A DNA stretch of 64,000 bases from Hermatobates lingyangjiaoensis (GCA_026182355.1 JAPFBL010000068.1:11507001-11571000); one strand, 5' to 3'. Numbered from the stretch's first letter, positions 26,451 to 38,186 are shown. Notes: generated from the letters alone by a model not told the origin. Numbers and translations are program-made.

Positions 26451-26843
26451 TGAATTAATTATATTACCCGGATTTTTCACTGAAATATTGGCTACACACT
26501 ATCGAATAATCATCCTAGTGCTTCTCTTGGTTGATATGAGGATCTTCAAAGGCCTAATCCACCAGACAAGTGTACAAGATATTCAAGTATATATCTCAAA
26601 TAAAAAACAAACTATACAGACAATTTATTTAAATTAATAAATTCATATTGAAATTAATTATGAATTTATTATTATTTTTTTAAAAAAATAAATGTATTGT
26701 TGATTTATATTAAACTAAATAATATATTATTCAAGTTTTTTTAGGATTAACTAAACTTAAACAAATCCATTTAAAACCATATATCTAATCGATAAGCACA
26801 ACAAAATGTATTTAAATCTATTTTGTATATATATTATAATAAT
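26451..26843 (+). repeat. Direct duplication, unit 1
   Basis: About 390 bp starting at ATTACCCGGATTTTTCACTG and ending in a short TA-rich tract. It recurs in the same orientation at 27271-27708, about 820 bp downstream, with scattered substitutions and indels. It lacks the 16-base segment TCTGAGCCTGAACGGT present in unit 2. Confidence 0.85.
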
Positions 26844-26859
26844 CGTATAAATGGGCAGC

Positions 26860-27250
26860 AAATCTTCTTCTAAACAAATGTTGTTGAAGGCCACAGCGGC
26901 TTCAGTATTTACGATCTTTCTCAGTAATTGTTCTTTTTTCTAACACTTTCGGTGTTGAACATTTAATTGGTGGAGTAACTCTCCTAGGTACATTTTAACT
27001 ACACTGTTTTTGAATACCTTTACTTATCTATATTATATCAAGCTTCGGCTCACTTAGCCATCATCAGGTAGAAAACAGAACAGAAGGTACTGTACAAAGT
27101 AAACCATATATAGCACTAAACTAAAGTAAAATGGAATAAAATTAGAATAGAAATTAAGCGATAAACAAGACTATAAATAACAACTAATGCAAGAACGTTA
27201 CAACCTGCTAGCGCTCCAAGCGCTCAGTCGGATGAATTAACATTATCACT
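26860..27250 (-). mobile_element. Possible Penelope-like 3' fragment between duplicated units
   Basis: On the minus strand at about 27039-27068 there is a CTGATGA box, one extra base (T), a perfect hairpin (GGCT with AGCC around AAGTG), then GAA. This is the layout of the TA-flanked families, although no TA array borders it and stem I does not pair. The segment sits exactly between the two copies of the duplicated unit, so the whole could be one element with long direct terminal repeats. Assignment is tentative. Confidence 0.35.
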
Positions 27251-27270
27251 TTTAATATAAAATTTAAAAT

Positions 27271-27708
27271 GAGTTAATATTACCCGGATTTTTCACTGAA
27301 ATATTGGCTACACACTATTGAATAATCGTCATTCTAGTGCTTCTCTTGGTTTCTGAGCCTGAACGGTTTGATATGAGGATCTTCAAAAGCCTAATCCACC
27401 AGACAAGTGTACAAGATATTCAAGTTATATATCTCAAATAAAAAACAAACAAACTATACAGACAATTTATTTAAATTAATAAATTCATATTGAAATTAAT
27501 TATGAATTTATTATTATTTTTTTACAAATAAATATATTGTTAATTTATATTAAACTAAATAATATATTATTCAAGTTTTTCTAGGATTAACTAAACTTAC
27601 ATCATACCATATATCTAAATTCCATTTTAAAACCATGAGAATTATTATAATCGATAGCACAACAAAATGTATTTAAATCTATTTTGTATATATATATATT
27701 ATAATAAT
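27271..27708 (+). repeat. Direct duplication, unit 2
   Basis: Second copy of 26451-26843, about 440 bp, with an extra 16-base segment near 27352-27367 and an insertion near 27604-27650. The two copies bracket about 430 bp. Confidence 0.85.
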
Positions 27709-27789
27709 TTATTTGAAATTTAAATATTGCTCATTCAAGAACACTTAAACATTTTAGAATTTTGGTTTAAAGAGTTGGAGAATACGTAT

Positions 27790-28552
27790 CAGTGAACAGA
27801 AAAGTGTTCATGTAACATTCACTTTTGAGGCAGGATACTTGTTCTCCTATCTTTCTTAACAAAATTCCTATCCCTCAAGCTACTACCACCAAATACTTAG
27901 GACTGCACCTTGACAGACGTCTTACTTGGGCTCCCCATACCAAAATGAAAAGGACAGTACTAAACAGACGCTATAGTCTTTTAATTCACTTACTTGATAA
28001 TCATTCAAAATTAACAACTTTCAATAAACTATTACTATACAAATCTATGATTATGCCTATTTGGACTTACGATATTGAGATATGGGGAGCAACAAAATCT
28101 AACAATGCCCAGAGGACACAAGCTCTTCAATAAAAAATTCTTAGAAAATTTCCTCATTGTCCTTTATACATACCAAATCAAACTATCTACTCAGACCTGA
28201 GAATTTCAACAGATCATGGAGTGGCAATATCTCGCTATAGAGCCTTCCACAAAATTTTTTTAACAATAATAATCCTTTAGTCTTAAATATCTCCTCAACA
28301 AACATTCCAAGAAATCTGAATATTCAAAGACATATGAAGAGAAAGTGGCCAAAAGACTTATTGGTGTAAATTTTTCGAGTGACTTATTTAATTTAATCTA
28401 ATTTTTATAACTTATTTTTCACGCCAGGAAGTATAATCGCTGAATTATTTCTTTCCCCCTGCCACCATGTGCAAGTGTATATATTTATTTCATCATTGTC
28501 ATTGGTAATGTACATTTACGTTGTTGTGACTTGTAAAATAAAAAAAATATTG
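27790..28552 (+). pseudogene. Jockey-clade LINE, 3' fragment of reverse transcriptase ORF
   Basis: The frame from 27825 encodes the region after the RT catalytic core: a YLGLHLDRRLTWAPH motif, then a helical segment, then IWTYDIEIWGATKSNNAQR and KILRK. This block is typical of Jockey-clade ORF2 C-termini, whose product copies the element RNA at the target site. A stop at 28132-28134 (TAA where a Ser codon is expected) breaks it, but the same frame continues with a recognisable sequence (YIPNQTIYSDLRIS) to a TAG near 28280. The 3' untranslated part ends in an A-rich tail at about 28533-28548. Upstream RT and endonuclease domains are absent, so this is a 5'-truncated dead copy. It is the best clue that the host is an arthropod. 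Confidence 0.85.
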
Positions 28553-29120
28553 GTCAATTGATTTACTTTCTAGCCATATTTATTTCATTTTTAAGAAAAC
28601 GATGCTTTTGTCTTATGAAGATATTTATATTTTTCTTTCTGTTATTAGTTTTATATATTTTAAGTTTGTTAATACTTACAGGTATTTGAAAAAATAGTTG
28701 TGAACAATCTATTATTGATTAATTATTTTAAATTTATTTGTTACTAAATATTTTTTTTCGAAAAGCTTTGTACAACAGCTCGAATAATGAAAATATCATA
28801 CTTGTTTCCAAAGGAAACATATTTTCTTTTGAATAATCTTATAGCATTTTTAGTTTTTGGTAAACTTCTAAATGATCTCGTTTAATATTAATTTTTACAA
28901 AAGAATTGCCAATTAGTAAATAATTATAAAAATAGTGAATATTTTACACAAAGGAAACTTCCCACTATTCCACATTTGAAGTTATGGGTTCGCCTTGGAT
29001 CAAGGAAGTGTTTTACAATTGAATATATTTCAGGATAAAAGATTCAATTTTAGATTAGTTGAAAAGAATTTGCATAAGAGACAGATTGTTTTCTGTGAAA
29101 TTACAGTTAAACCAAGAAAT
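28553..29120. other. AT-rich intergenic DNA
   Basis: No gene or repeat recognised downstream of the LINE tail. Confidence 0.5.
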
Positions 29121-29285
29121 AGGCGTAAAGTATAAGATGACAGATGTAGAGCGTTTAGGATGGTTGGTGGTGATTATCCATTCGCTTGTTGTGACGGGAG
29201 AGCAAGCGCTGTAGAGCAGTATGGAAGATACAGGTGTAACTTTCAGTTGACCTCGTTTTAAACTGGTCTTTCAATCGTATAGTAA
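29121..29285 (+). repeat. Dispersed repeat pair, copy 1
   Basis: About 165 bp matching 30712-30873 in the same orientation, with a strongly conserved core (GTAACTTTCAG, GACCTCGTTTTAAACTGG). The family is not recognised. Confidence 0.75.
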
Positions 29286-29394
29286 AAGTTTCAAACCTCA
29301 AATCAAATGCATCCAAAAAGCTGATGATAGATAAGAAATTGATTTTGTGGCATTAATAGTTATATTTAATAGCGAAGCACAGTAGCAAGTAAGT

Positions 29395-29665
29395 GACCTT
29401 GCTCTGGGGGGAGTTAAATGAGAGAGAAAGGTGGAGTCTGCCGTGTTGCTTAACGAGTCGAGTCGACGACCTGCTGCCAGACACCCGCTGAAAATCTGCA
29501 AAAACCTGTCCACGCCCGCCGCATCTGGGTCAAGGATTCCTCCCTTGCACCCCTATTACAGAGGCTCTTCTTCCCTGCTTAACGACTATCTTCTGTCATA
29601 CACCCCTCTAACAGAACTCAAAGATTCTAATTTTGAGAATAAGAATAATCCTCTTAAAGGAATTT
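29395..29665. other. GC-richer island with open frame
   Basis: About 270 bp of GC-richer sequence. A plus-strand frame (29422-29697, no early ATG) includes the segment RIPPLHPYYRGSSSLLNDY and ends in AT-rich DNA; an overlapping minus-strand frame is similar in length. No domain recognised. Either a conserved non-coding element or an unrecognised exon. Confidence 0.3.
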
Positions 29666-30711
29666 TGAATGTGTTTATCTACTTATCATCATTATAAATA
29701 ATTTCTCTTTTTTTATTTAGAAAAGAATTGATACCTGGCAATTCACTCATCTACCTTAACTGTCCTACAAGATGACACATTTACAAAATTGTAATTATGT
29801 CTCTAAATGCTGACATTACATTGCATTTATTTCACATTAACTATATTCTTAGGTAGTTAACTTTTAGACATAACTTGTACTAAAAGTTAATAAAAAAAAT
29901 TCGATAAGATTTAACTCCAGTCCAGAGCAAAAAAAATTACGACACTAATAACAAATCTTAGTTGATCATTATTATTAACATAGAATGTTATGTTTAGTTG
30001 ACGGTCCTTAATAGGCATATTCTCAGTACCATGAAGGTAATTACAAGTTAAATTAACAACGAAAGATGATAGCGTCTTAAATCCTACACTGCTGCTGTCT
30101 TGCTGGATAGCGTTCATCTTTTGGATTCAGTTTAACGATACGAGCGGCAGTATACACGGTACGGTATTTCCCTTTGTTAAGCTATCTTAATTGACTTTAT
30201 TTCATCCAACTTGTGAAAGAAGTATTTTGATTGCTGTTTGAAGGAGAGCTCTCTTCTCCGAATGACAAATGGGCCGAAATATAGTCAAACGAGCTATATT
30301 TATCGTAGACTTTATTAGATAACTATCTATCCAATAATATATATAATTTGTGATGAACAAAGTAAAGAATTATTGATTATCCATAGTAATATGATAACCC
30401 AAGGTAGTATTTAACTGTTATAATCGCAGATAACATAAATAATTAAGTAGGCTGTTGTTTTTGTTTTAAAAAAATATACTATTTGATAATTGATTAACAT
30501 TAAAAATGAATGGATTAAGCATTAAGCAATTTGTATGATAAAATGTATTCATACATCATGTATCATAATGATAATTCCACATGAAATAAAAACCGTCATC
30601 AAGAATCTTTAGACTGTTTCAATACAGAGACTGGTGGTTCTATAATGCTTGGTATTGGTAAAGCAGACTAGTTTTCACTTCGCTTACTATGTTATTCACA
30701 TCCACCAACTT
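29666..30711. other. AT-rich intergenic DNA
   Basis: A richer patch at 30100-30290 has no frame beyond chance. No gene seen. Confidence 0.4.
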
Positions 30712-30873
30712 AGCGTCAAGTATAAGACGACAGAACGGTTAGGATGGTTAGTGCTGGTTATAAATTTTCTTTTTTGACAGGACAGCAGACGCTATAGAGC
30801 AGTATGAAGGATGCAGATGTAACTTTCAGGTGACCTCGTTTTAAACTGGTTTTTCAGTCCGTTCTGATAGAGT
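30712..30873 (+). repeat. Dispersed repeat pair, copy 2
   Basis: Second copy of the 29121-29285 element, about 1.6 kb downstream, same orientation, diverged in its middle third. Confidence 0.75.
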
Positions 30874-31169
30874 ACTATCTTCAGTTTTCTGCCTCCAGAG
30901 TATGATTGAATGTGTATTACGAGTCCAGACCTCAGTAATATTTTTGGCAAGATTTGTGATACAGGTCCAAACAGGGGATTTAATGTTCAACAACCAAAGT
31001 TTGTAATTTTTTTATTGTCTCCTGTGAGGCTGTAAATTTCCCAGAACAGAAAGAAGAGGAGTGTGATGCAATGAAGATGGAAAATTATGGGAGCGCATAA
31101 CAAAGGAAGTCAAAGAATTTCTTTCGACTTTCTGAGACAATAGCAGCTTTGGATGACTACTGGTCTAGA

Positions 31170-31335
31170 ACGGCTTGTTCTAGAGTCACTTTATTAGGAT
31201 AAGGTCTGTCCTGTACACTTTACCCATAGTCATGACCTACTATGTTGATGGAAATGACTGCTTGAACCCGAGCAGGGGTTAGCAGTGCTCTACTGCACTA
31301 GACTTTACCCATGCCCAAACAGCGGTGGACTATCA
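31170..31335 (-). mobile_element. Possible tRNA-derived SINE remnant
   Basis: On the minus strand: GTGCAGTAGAGCACTGCTAA (D-arm-like with GTAGAGCA), then GCTCGGGTTCAAG, close to the Pol III B box. Spacing is short and the acceptor stem is absent, so it is not a tRNA gene. Not clearly the same family as the copy at 19.1 kb. Weak call. Confidence 0.3.
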
Positions 31336-32396
31336 ACTTACTTAGTAGACATAATCATTTACCATGAACTATCATATATTCAAACGTTAATATTTACATT
31401 CAAGTTTGTATATTACTTAAAAAAATAAAGATTATGTGATTAAAGATGTCTGCGGAAAAAAAACTTGCAGACAAACTGAATTCGTTCTTTGAAATACATC
31501 TACTAGAAAGTAATAATGAGTATAAAAAATATTAAGTTAACGCAGCAATAATAATTGGAACACCCTAGACACATATTCTCTTGAGTTACACCCTGTAATA
31601 ATCTACAATGAAAGTAAAATTCTGCACTTCTCGTTTAGTGACCTATCATTATTAATGTGAGGTAATTGTACCTTTCAGTGGTATTAGAAATTATTGACGT
31701 TCACCGTCTAGTGTTATATACGTATGTTACACAGGTGTTCTGATAGCTCTCTCACTTTAATTTTAGAAGTGGACCAATTTTATATAAACACAACCGTAAC
31801 AGTTCTGTAGGTCCACTGATTAAAATTTTATACAACTTAAAGGCAGTCGGAGTGCATATGCAAGCTTAAAACTGTATGATATATATATATATATATAACT
31901 AAAGTATATATATACTATCGTTCTAGGTTCAACTCTACACTAAATTAGAATGACCAGATAGTCGCTCGTAAGGCCTTTCGTTTTTCACTTCGGTCAGATG
32001 AGCTTAAGTGTAATACATAGTTGTAAGAGTTATGAATATTTGATTATATATAAATATTTAGTAAGATGGTTCTATCATTGACTAGTATTTTTCCTATTAA
32101 ACTGTATGTAAAAATAGTCTATGAATTTGTTTGCATAATGTCGATACTATCAATTAGAAATTCATCTAGACTCATTAAAAAGGTACTGGAACTAAGTGTT
32201 GACCAAGTTGCTTAGAAAAGTCTTTTATGAGGGCGCTTTCAGACAATGTTTTCTTTTCATTATATGGAATATATATAACTTAAGTTTATCGAGACTCAGT
32301 CCGTTCTTTAGGTTCAAATTAAACTCTTAATTAAAAACTGACCAAGTCCTGATAAACTTTAGTTTTGTTTCTATTCCACGGTCGATACTTTTATCA
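31336..32396. other. AT-rich intergenic DNA with short TA tracts
   Basis: Short TA tracts at about 31880-31897 and 31905-31914. No gene recognised. Confidence 0.5.
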
Positions 32397-32666
32397 ATAT
32401 ATATATATATATATAGATGTGTTATCTAATCGGGATTCGGTAAAAATTTTTTAGATTCAGAAATCAAACTCTATATTTTCATATTGTTTATATGTTAGAA
32501 TTTGATATGTGATTTCTTATTATCTTTGTTTGTAGGCCTATTAAAAAGGTTTTAAAATAAAACCGAAACGTCGGCAATGAGTGTTTGATTGCCTAGAACC
32601 TAGAAACTAGAAAATTTAGAAACTACAACCTAGAAAATTTGGCCGAATCCCGATTAGATAACACAG
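32397..32666. mobile_element. TA-flanked inverted unit, family E
   Basis: A (TA)n tract at 32397-32415 precedes a 23-bp arm (32418-32440) that is inverted at 32643-32665. Inside, the plus strand at 32536-32575 carries the family-E core: a hairpin (GGTTTTAA with TAAAACC) followed by GAAACGTC with the ACGT palindrome. The same core occurs twice at 37.57 and 37.81 kb. The CTGANGA box is eroded. Probably a non-autonomous Penelope-like unit. Confidence 0.55.
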
Positions 32667-33353
32667 CTATTCTATCTCAATCATTCTAGCTCACTTCTCA
32701 CTTCGACAGGTATTCACTACCTCACCGTTTAGCATGCCAATCATCTTCTAATGACCACGGTGGTGGAAATAAATAAGCAAATTTGGTCATTTTGTTTATA
32801 TAGATTTATATGCACATGGATTCTGAGGGTACTAAAACAACATGTTTGTCTTAACATTACCATGTATCTCAACCATAGGCCTCTTTTACAAATATAGTGA
32901 TATAGAGTACAAATTTGTCAGAAAAAAGTATTCAGTTATGTTTGTGACATTAGTAAGGCGGAGGATGTGAGATAAAGGTACAAAACCGTAACTTGTTGGA
33001 GGTAATGTTATGTTAAATACTACCGTCGATAACCTTAAAACGTATAATAGGATTGACTGGAATTATACTTTATTATAATTCAAAAAAAAAAGAAAAAAAA
33101 AAAAAGAATCAGGAATCATGGAATGTTTCTACTGAAATTTCAGCAAAAAAACTTATGTTGTAAAACTTAGCTCCTTACGCACACTCCTTACGAAAATATC
33201 GTTAATTAGATGAATCGGAAAGCTTGATTTGACAAGACGTTGTACTACATAAGAACACTTACTTCTCCATTATGGATTGATATACTGCAAAATTACATTA
33301 AAACAAACTTCTAAAAATTTTCCTCTCTTTGACTTTATAAATCAGTGGTTCTC

Positions 33354-33790
33354 TTAAACGTAGATTAAAAACTCCTTCAAAAAATGAATGCTCTTAAAAA
33401 TACAGTAATTAATAATATTATTAAAAGTGTTTAATGATATAGTATACAAAGTGAAATACTTAAGGTCAATATTTATTAAAAAAGAGTATATATGTATATT
33501 CATTTCTTCATCCACATTCATATATTCATAATTCCAGGTTAATAAAGTGCATAAGAAAAGTAAAAACACTTTCTCTAATTTTCGGTCAACCATCCTCAGG
33601 AGAGCACGGGGGGATACTAAACGCACAAGACGGCGACGGTTGGAAAGTGTCAGGGACCCGTTAGGGTTTCTAACCATCGTTGCATCATGGCTTCGGTTTC
33701 ACTCATGATGTTTAAGGAGAGCCTTCGCTCTTCTGAGGACGGTTAATATTAAAACTATATATATATATATATATATATATAAGTAGATAG
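33354..33790. mobile_element. TA-flanked inverted pair, family A
   Basis: Minus-oriented family-A end at 33540-33605 and a decayed plus-oriented end at about 33725-33755 (box CTGAGGA at 33733-33739), followed by (TA)n at 33758-33781. Between them are arms with CGCAC, GGTTGGA and their inverted counterparts, as in the pairs at 37.9-38.1 and 51.0-51.1 kb. The 107-codon minus-strand frame (33354-33677) is a by-product. Confidence 0.55.
33572..33603 (-). ncRNA. Hammerhead-like ribozyme motif, family A
   Basis: Minus-strand order: stem I TCTC, box CTGAGGA, extra T, short hairpin (GG/CC or GGT/ACC), GAA, palindrome AATT, one A, then GAGA which pairs fully with TCTC. All core positions expected of a hammerhead (CTGANGA, GAA, and a U before the cleavage base) are present. 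The extra base before stem II departs from the canonical form. Confidence 0.5.
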
Positions 33791-35540
33791 AAGCGTCTAG
33801 TTACCTGTTCAGTGTAACTTTATATTTACAAATGTTTTTTGTAAATTTTTTCAATCTATTAAGATAATAGATATTAAAAACTATTCAGATAGTAGATTTT
33901 ACATATAATATTACAAATATGTGGTATATAACTTAAAATGTTCCTTATTTTCCATAAATATGATTGAGTAGACCAAAACACGTCGGCAATTTCAATGTTT
34001 TGTTAAATTTATTATATAACATTAGTGAAAAAATTGAATTCAAGAATTAAAAAAATGGTGATTTGCTGTATTTAGACCCAGAAAAAAAACTGTGTATGCA
34101 AGGTGTTGGAACGAATTTCAAGAAAACTTATTACAGCAATAATAAAAAGACATTTAATGGAACATACATAAACGAGAAGCTGCTTCAATATTTCATGTGT
34201 ATATGAAAAAAATAATGGTCTATTCCACGATGACTTAACTTTTATGAAGGCTTGTACAATTAACTTTTTGGTTTTTTGTAAATAAATATAGTGGGCATAC
34301 ATAGTAAATATAAATTATATTATAAATATAGAAATAATAAATATAATTATATGATTATATAAATATGTAATCTATAAATCCATGTTTATTTTTTAAAGTC
34401 CCATTTATTTAACAAATACGTAGCTCAGAGGTATTGGTTGTAACTAAACAAAACTATTCACCATAGTTAAAGTCAGCCTGAAACAGACATTATGTTTCTT
34501 AGTAAATATATATAGATCTTCAGAGTGATGCGTTTTCCCAGCTGACTATCTAGTAGTGATGTGTTTAATATTTCTATTCGAACAGTTATTAATTTTATTT
34601 ACTTAATTTAGTTTTCTAAAAGTAACAATTTATAACGTTTAGTCTTCATAATTGTATATATTTTGCCTTGAAAACGATGTTAAAGTTGATTTTGAAACTC
34701 TTGACTTGCACCTTGACAACTGACCGATTCCTGATATATATCATTTCACTTTATTTCATGGTCGTTGTATTGTTGTCATTTACATATAAATGAATGCATT
34801 TCTGTTTATGTATTTAGGTTTAAAATGAGTTATGGATATATGATGTAGATACTCTGACGGTTTTTAATTTTACCAATCATCACTTCTTTGGGTTCCTTGT
34901 TTTCTTTCTGTTTACTGTTATGATAATTTTTCCAACTGAAAACATTTTAAGAAGATCAAACAAAAAATACAAACAACATCAAACATAAACTAGGAGAAAA
35001 AAAACATAAAAGAAGTACTATTGCAATCTATAACTATTCATGCAACCTTAAAAGGACTACGATCCGTAAGAACTTGCCAAACTGACGCTTGACTGCCCAT
35101 CAGTTCATTTATATATTCAGCAATGAAATTGATGACAGTTATAGTGAATGGCAAATTCATTGTAACATGCATTTTATGTTTAATAAACAAAGTGCAGTTT
35201 ATTGAACAATCAAAAACTTAACTACTTGACCAGTCGTTTAATAATCATCATTACTACCAACAAGATCTTGAAAGTACTTTATATGTTATAATAAAAGTTT
35301 TAGTATATATACGAATGTGAAATCAAGTTGACGAATAAAACTCTTACTTCAATTTAATTAACTAATGACCTTCAACCAACGAAAAAGATTTATTTTAAAA
35401 GTGGTATCAGTCCTAGGCGCAAGAGTAAAATGGTGTACCATAAGAAATAACTAATAATTATGCAGAAGTAGTACTGGTAGTGTTGTCTCCTTGAAATTGA
35501 CAGCAGGAAGATATTAGATCGAGGTACAGACCTTGAGACT
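33791..35540. other. AT-rich intergenic DNA
   Basis: No gene, repeat or RNA recognised. Confidence 0.5.
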
Positions 35541-35800
35541 AGTCATTAATATATATATATATATATAGATATGTATATATATATATATATATATATACTC
35601 GTATTAAATATATTAATATATGAAATATATAAATAAATATTAAATTTATAAATATATTAATTAAATATATTTATTTAATATATATACATATCGACACCCA
35701 AACCACAGTTATCAATGAGATTAAAATCTTTTGACCACAATAACCAGCCCTTGTCAGAATCACATATGAACTGAAGAAAACTAGTTATTTCTTACTGTTC
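35541..35800 (-). mobile_element. TA array plus decayed family-B unit
   Basis: A TA array with GA interruption (about 35548-35596) and TA-rich DNA to 35690, then a diverged family-B end on the minus strand (CCAAACCACAG at about 35699, motif remnant ending at TTGTCAGAATC near 35760). The box reads CTGACAA, so the core is broken. Confidence 0.45.
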
Positions 35801-35880
35801 TCTGGGTGTTGACTTTATTTATAGTGTTTGTTGTGAAGTAATATATAAATTACTGTAACATGTAAATTACTGAAAGAACT

Positions 35881-35930
35881 TTAGATCATTCGACCAAAAC
35901 AACTAGTTTTCTACAAAGTCAGATGTGGAC
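35881..35930 (-). mobile_element. Decayed family-B hammerhead-like remnant
   Basis: Aligns to the family-B motif region base by base with many substitutions (TTAGATCATTCGACC, then AGTCAGATG). No TA array directly beside it. Probably an old fragment. Confidence 0.3.
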
Positions 35931-36335
35931 TCACATAAGTAAACTAAAATAGAAATATTTGAAAATAATGGATCAGAGGGATGTATTTGTCTGATTATGC
36001 GATTAATTTTGTAGTAAATAATGTTGAGGAATTCAATCTTCTACAGTATATTAACTTGTTTGTACTGTTTAATTCCAATAAAACTAACTAAGACTTAATC
36101 TATAGCGGATATAACCGAAGAATGATAATTCAAGGTTATGAATTCAGGAAGATATATACGACTACACTTTTAGTATCAATTTTCTATAGCATAAATTAGT
36201 AGTTTTAAAGTATGGTAGAGTTTGTATTTACTATAATTAATCACAGTGATTGTAAAGTTCTCAAAGCTTGCCCAGTTAATTTACCCCAAATTATAAATGG
36301 GTTGGACGGAAGTTATCAACTCCCTGATTAATATC
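35931..36335. other. AT-rich intergenic DNA
   Basis: Nothing recognised. Confidence 0.4.
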
Positions 36336-36560
36336 TATATAAAGCGATTACGTGAATGTGGCGGAGATGTGATTTAGTTGGTAATAACGCTGGGTGTAGG
36401 TTCACGGTGTGGACAGCTGTTAGATCATATTGGGCTCAACGGGTGCTGGAGCGTTTCACCTGATTCTGCCTCAATTGTTCATTTTCTTAACTACTTCCCT
36501 TAAACCCTTTGTCATCTAAGAATTGTCCCTGCTTCTTTTTAGGTTAGCTGTCTAGAGTTC
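36336..36560. other. GC-richer island
   Basis: About 220 bp of balanced sequence with no frame. Candidate conserved non-coding element. The following 36561-37217 is moderately mixed, with nothing recognised. Confidence 0.3.
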
Positions 36561-37212
36561 TAATTAGATTGTAATACCTACACATTATCAGCCCACAGCA
36601 GTATTACTTCTGCAATATCAAACACTTGCATTGTTTTCAAAAGGAATTGGCATTGCTAATGAAGCATAAGACACAACAAAGTTAAACACTTTTTTTCTTC
36701 TGATTGACATTCATGAAGTACATAAAAACATGTAGTCTGTAGAATAATACAAGGTTAGGCATACTTTTGTGAGTCATGCTTCGAGAAGCTTCTGAATTTA
36801 GAACCGTCATGATTTCTCTCTAACTCACTTAGACAATCTTGAGCAAGCCGTTCTAGATGAAAGCATAGACAAATCAGCCTCGAGTCTGTTGGATGCTTTA
36901 ACCAAAATACAAGTGATGTTTACTTGCACATGTAGAATCAACCAGATTCAATAGTTTTTTGGAAGCAAAAAGAAAAGTCGCCTGGTAGTATATTTGAGAG
37001 TTGGTGACTTGAGAGTTTACACCCGAGACACTGGCAGAGCCCAGTAGAAGTAATTACTTACCATTCACATCCATGCACTTGCTATACTGCAAAAAATATT
37101 AACTCTCATGACTATCACAAGAGTCCAGTTGCTAACCCGACAACGATGCTACTCTTATTAATACTACGTCTAATTTAATAAGTACAATACTTGTAAAGTA
37201 ACTTATTTAATT

Positions 37213-37217
<5 letters not shown>

Positions 37218-37251
<34 letters not shown>

Positions 37252-37257
37252 GAGAGA

Positions 37258-37303
<46 letters not shown>

Positions 37304-37304
37304 G
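37218..37304. repeat. Compound (TA)n-(GA)n microsatellite
   Basis: TA tract to about 37247 followed directly by an imperfect GA tract to 37304. Confidence 0.95.
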
Positions 37305-37427
37305 TTGACTGTCTTCCATCCGTCAATTCACTTCTTCTCCTGAGGATAACCACCATAACGGTCGACATATTGAACAGTGATTCTATTGTTACGTTTCTTT
37401 CTATATATCACAGTTTATTAAAAGTTG

Positions 37428-37472
<45 letters not shown>
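37305..37472 (+). mobile_element. Decayed family-A unit and (TA)n
   Basis: The segment TCTCCTGAGGATAACC at 37336-37351 aligns with the family-A stem I, box and hairpin start, but the closing hairpin strand and GAA are lost. It is bordered by the compound microsatellite on the left and a (TA)n array at about 37431-37472 on the right, like the intact units. Confidence 0.45.
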
Positions 37473-37477
<5 letters not shown>

Positions 37478-37511
37478 GATTCAATAATATATCGACCGTT
37501 TGATAGAATAG

Positions 37512-37902
37512 GTGTGTTCTCCAATCGGGATTAGGTCAATTTTCTAGGATAAAAAATCAAACTCTCGTTGCCAACGTTTCGGTTGTATTTAAAACCTTTT
37601 TCATAGGCAGAAGTAAGAACTTTTTAACTAAAAAAATGAAATTTACATTATTTAAAGGAACACCAATGTTAACCGGACAAAACCTTCGACTAGACTGTCG
37701 AATTCAAATCTTGACTAGAGTCTGGTCGAAGGTTTTGTCCGGTTAACATTGGTGTTCCTTTAAATAATGTAAATTTCATTTTTTTAGTTAAAAAGTTCTT
37801 ACTTCTGCCTATGAAAAAGGTTTTAAATACAACCGAAACGTTGGCAACGAGAGTTTGATTTTTATCCTAGAAAATTGACCGAATTCCTATTAGAGAACAC
37901 AC
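37512..37902. mobile_element. Near-perfect long hairpin of two family-E units
   Basis: The arms 37512-37694 and about 37721-37902 are inverted and nearly identical over about 180 bp, separated by about 26 bp. Each arm holds the family-E core: 37570-37608 (minus) and 37807-37845 (plus), a hairpin (GGTT with AACC) then GAAACGTT. TA arrays lie just outside on both sides (37431-37472 and 37903-37920). The high arm identity implies a recent event or arm-to-arm conversion. No open frame. Confidence 0.85.
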
Positions 37903-37920
37903 ACATATATATATATATAT
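37903..37920. repeat. (TA)n microsatellite
   Basis: Short TA array that separates the family-E hairpin from the family-A inverted pair. Confidence 0.9.
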
Positions 37921-37931
37921 AGTTCAATGAA

Positions 37932-38140
37932 CATAAAGAAACATAGAGAAATTAAAAACACAAACTTACAGTCTCTAATTTTTGGTTGAACCGTCTTCAG
38001 GTTAGATAAGAAGACGGATGGGTCTCCAACCGTCTCTGTACCAGTGCGCTTGGTTTCCCTCTCTTATCTCTCCTGAAGACGGTTCAACCGAAAATTAGAG
38101 ACTGTAAGTTTGTGTTTTTAATTTTTCTATGCTTCTTATG
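37932..38140. mobile_element. Inverted pair of family-A units
   Basis: Arms 37932-38000 and 38071-38140 are inverted with about 90% match by eye and bracket about 70 bp with its own inverted bits (GACGG...). (TA)n lies on both sides (37903-37920, 38187-38213). The left core (37972-38004, minus) has lost stem I pairing and the GAA box; the right core is intact. Confidence 0.7.
38069..38101 (+). ncRNA. Hammerhead-like ribozyme motif, family A, best copy
   Basis: Order on the plus strand: stem I TCTC (38069-38072), box CTGAAGA (38073-38079), extra C, hairpin GGT/ACC (38081-38089), GAA (38090-38092), palindrome AATT (38093-38096), A (38097), GAGA (38098-38101). TCTC pairs with GAGA over four positions. 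The palindrome leaves no loop for stem III, so an active form would need two RNAs pairing, as described for small hammerhead variants of Penelope-like elements. Activity is inferred, not shown. Confidence 0.55.
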
Positions 38141-38186
38141 TACATTCAACTGTATTTGTCTATTTCGGATCGTATTTTCATCGAAA

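Noticed and set aside
33354..33677. 107-codon minus-strand ORF
   Set aside because: Crosses a family-A inverted unit and AT-rich DNA; its start falls inside the repeat.
32536..37845. Family E as a full hammerhead
   Set aside because: The hairpin plus GAAACGT with palindrome fits, but the CTGANGA box is missing a base or eroded in all three copies and stem I does not pair in register, so it was kept only as a related unit.
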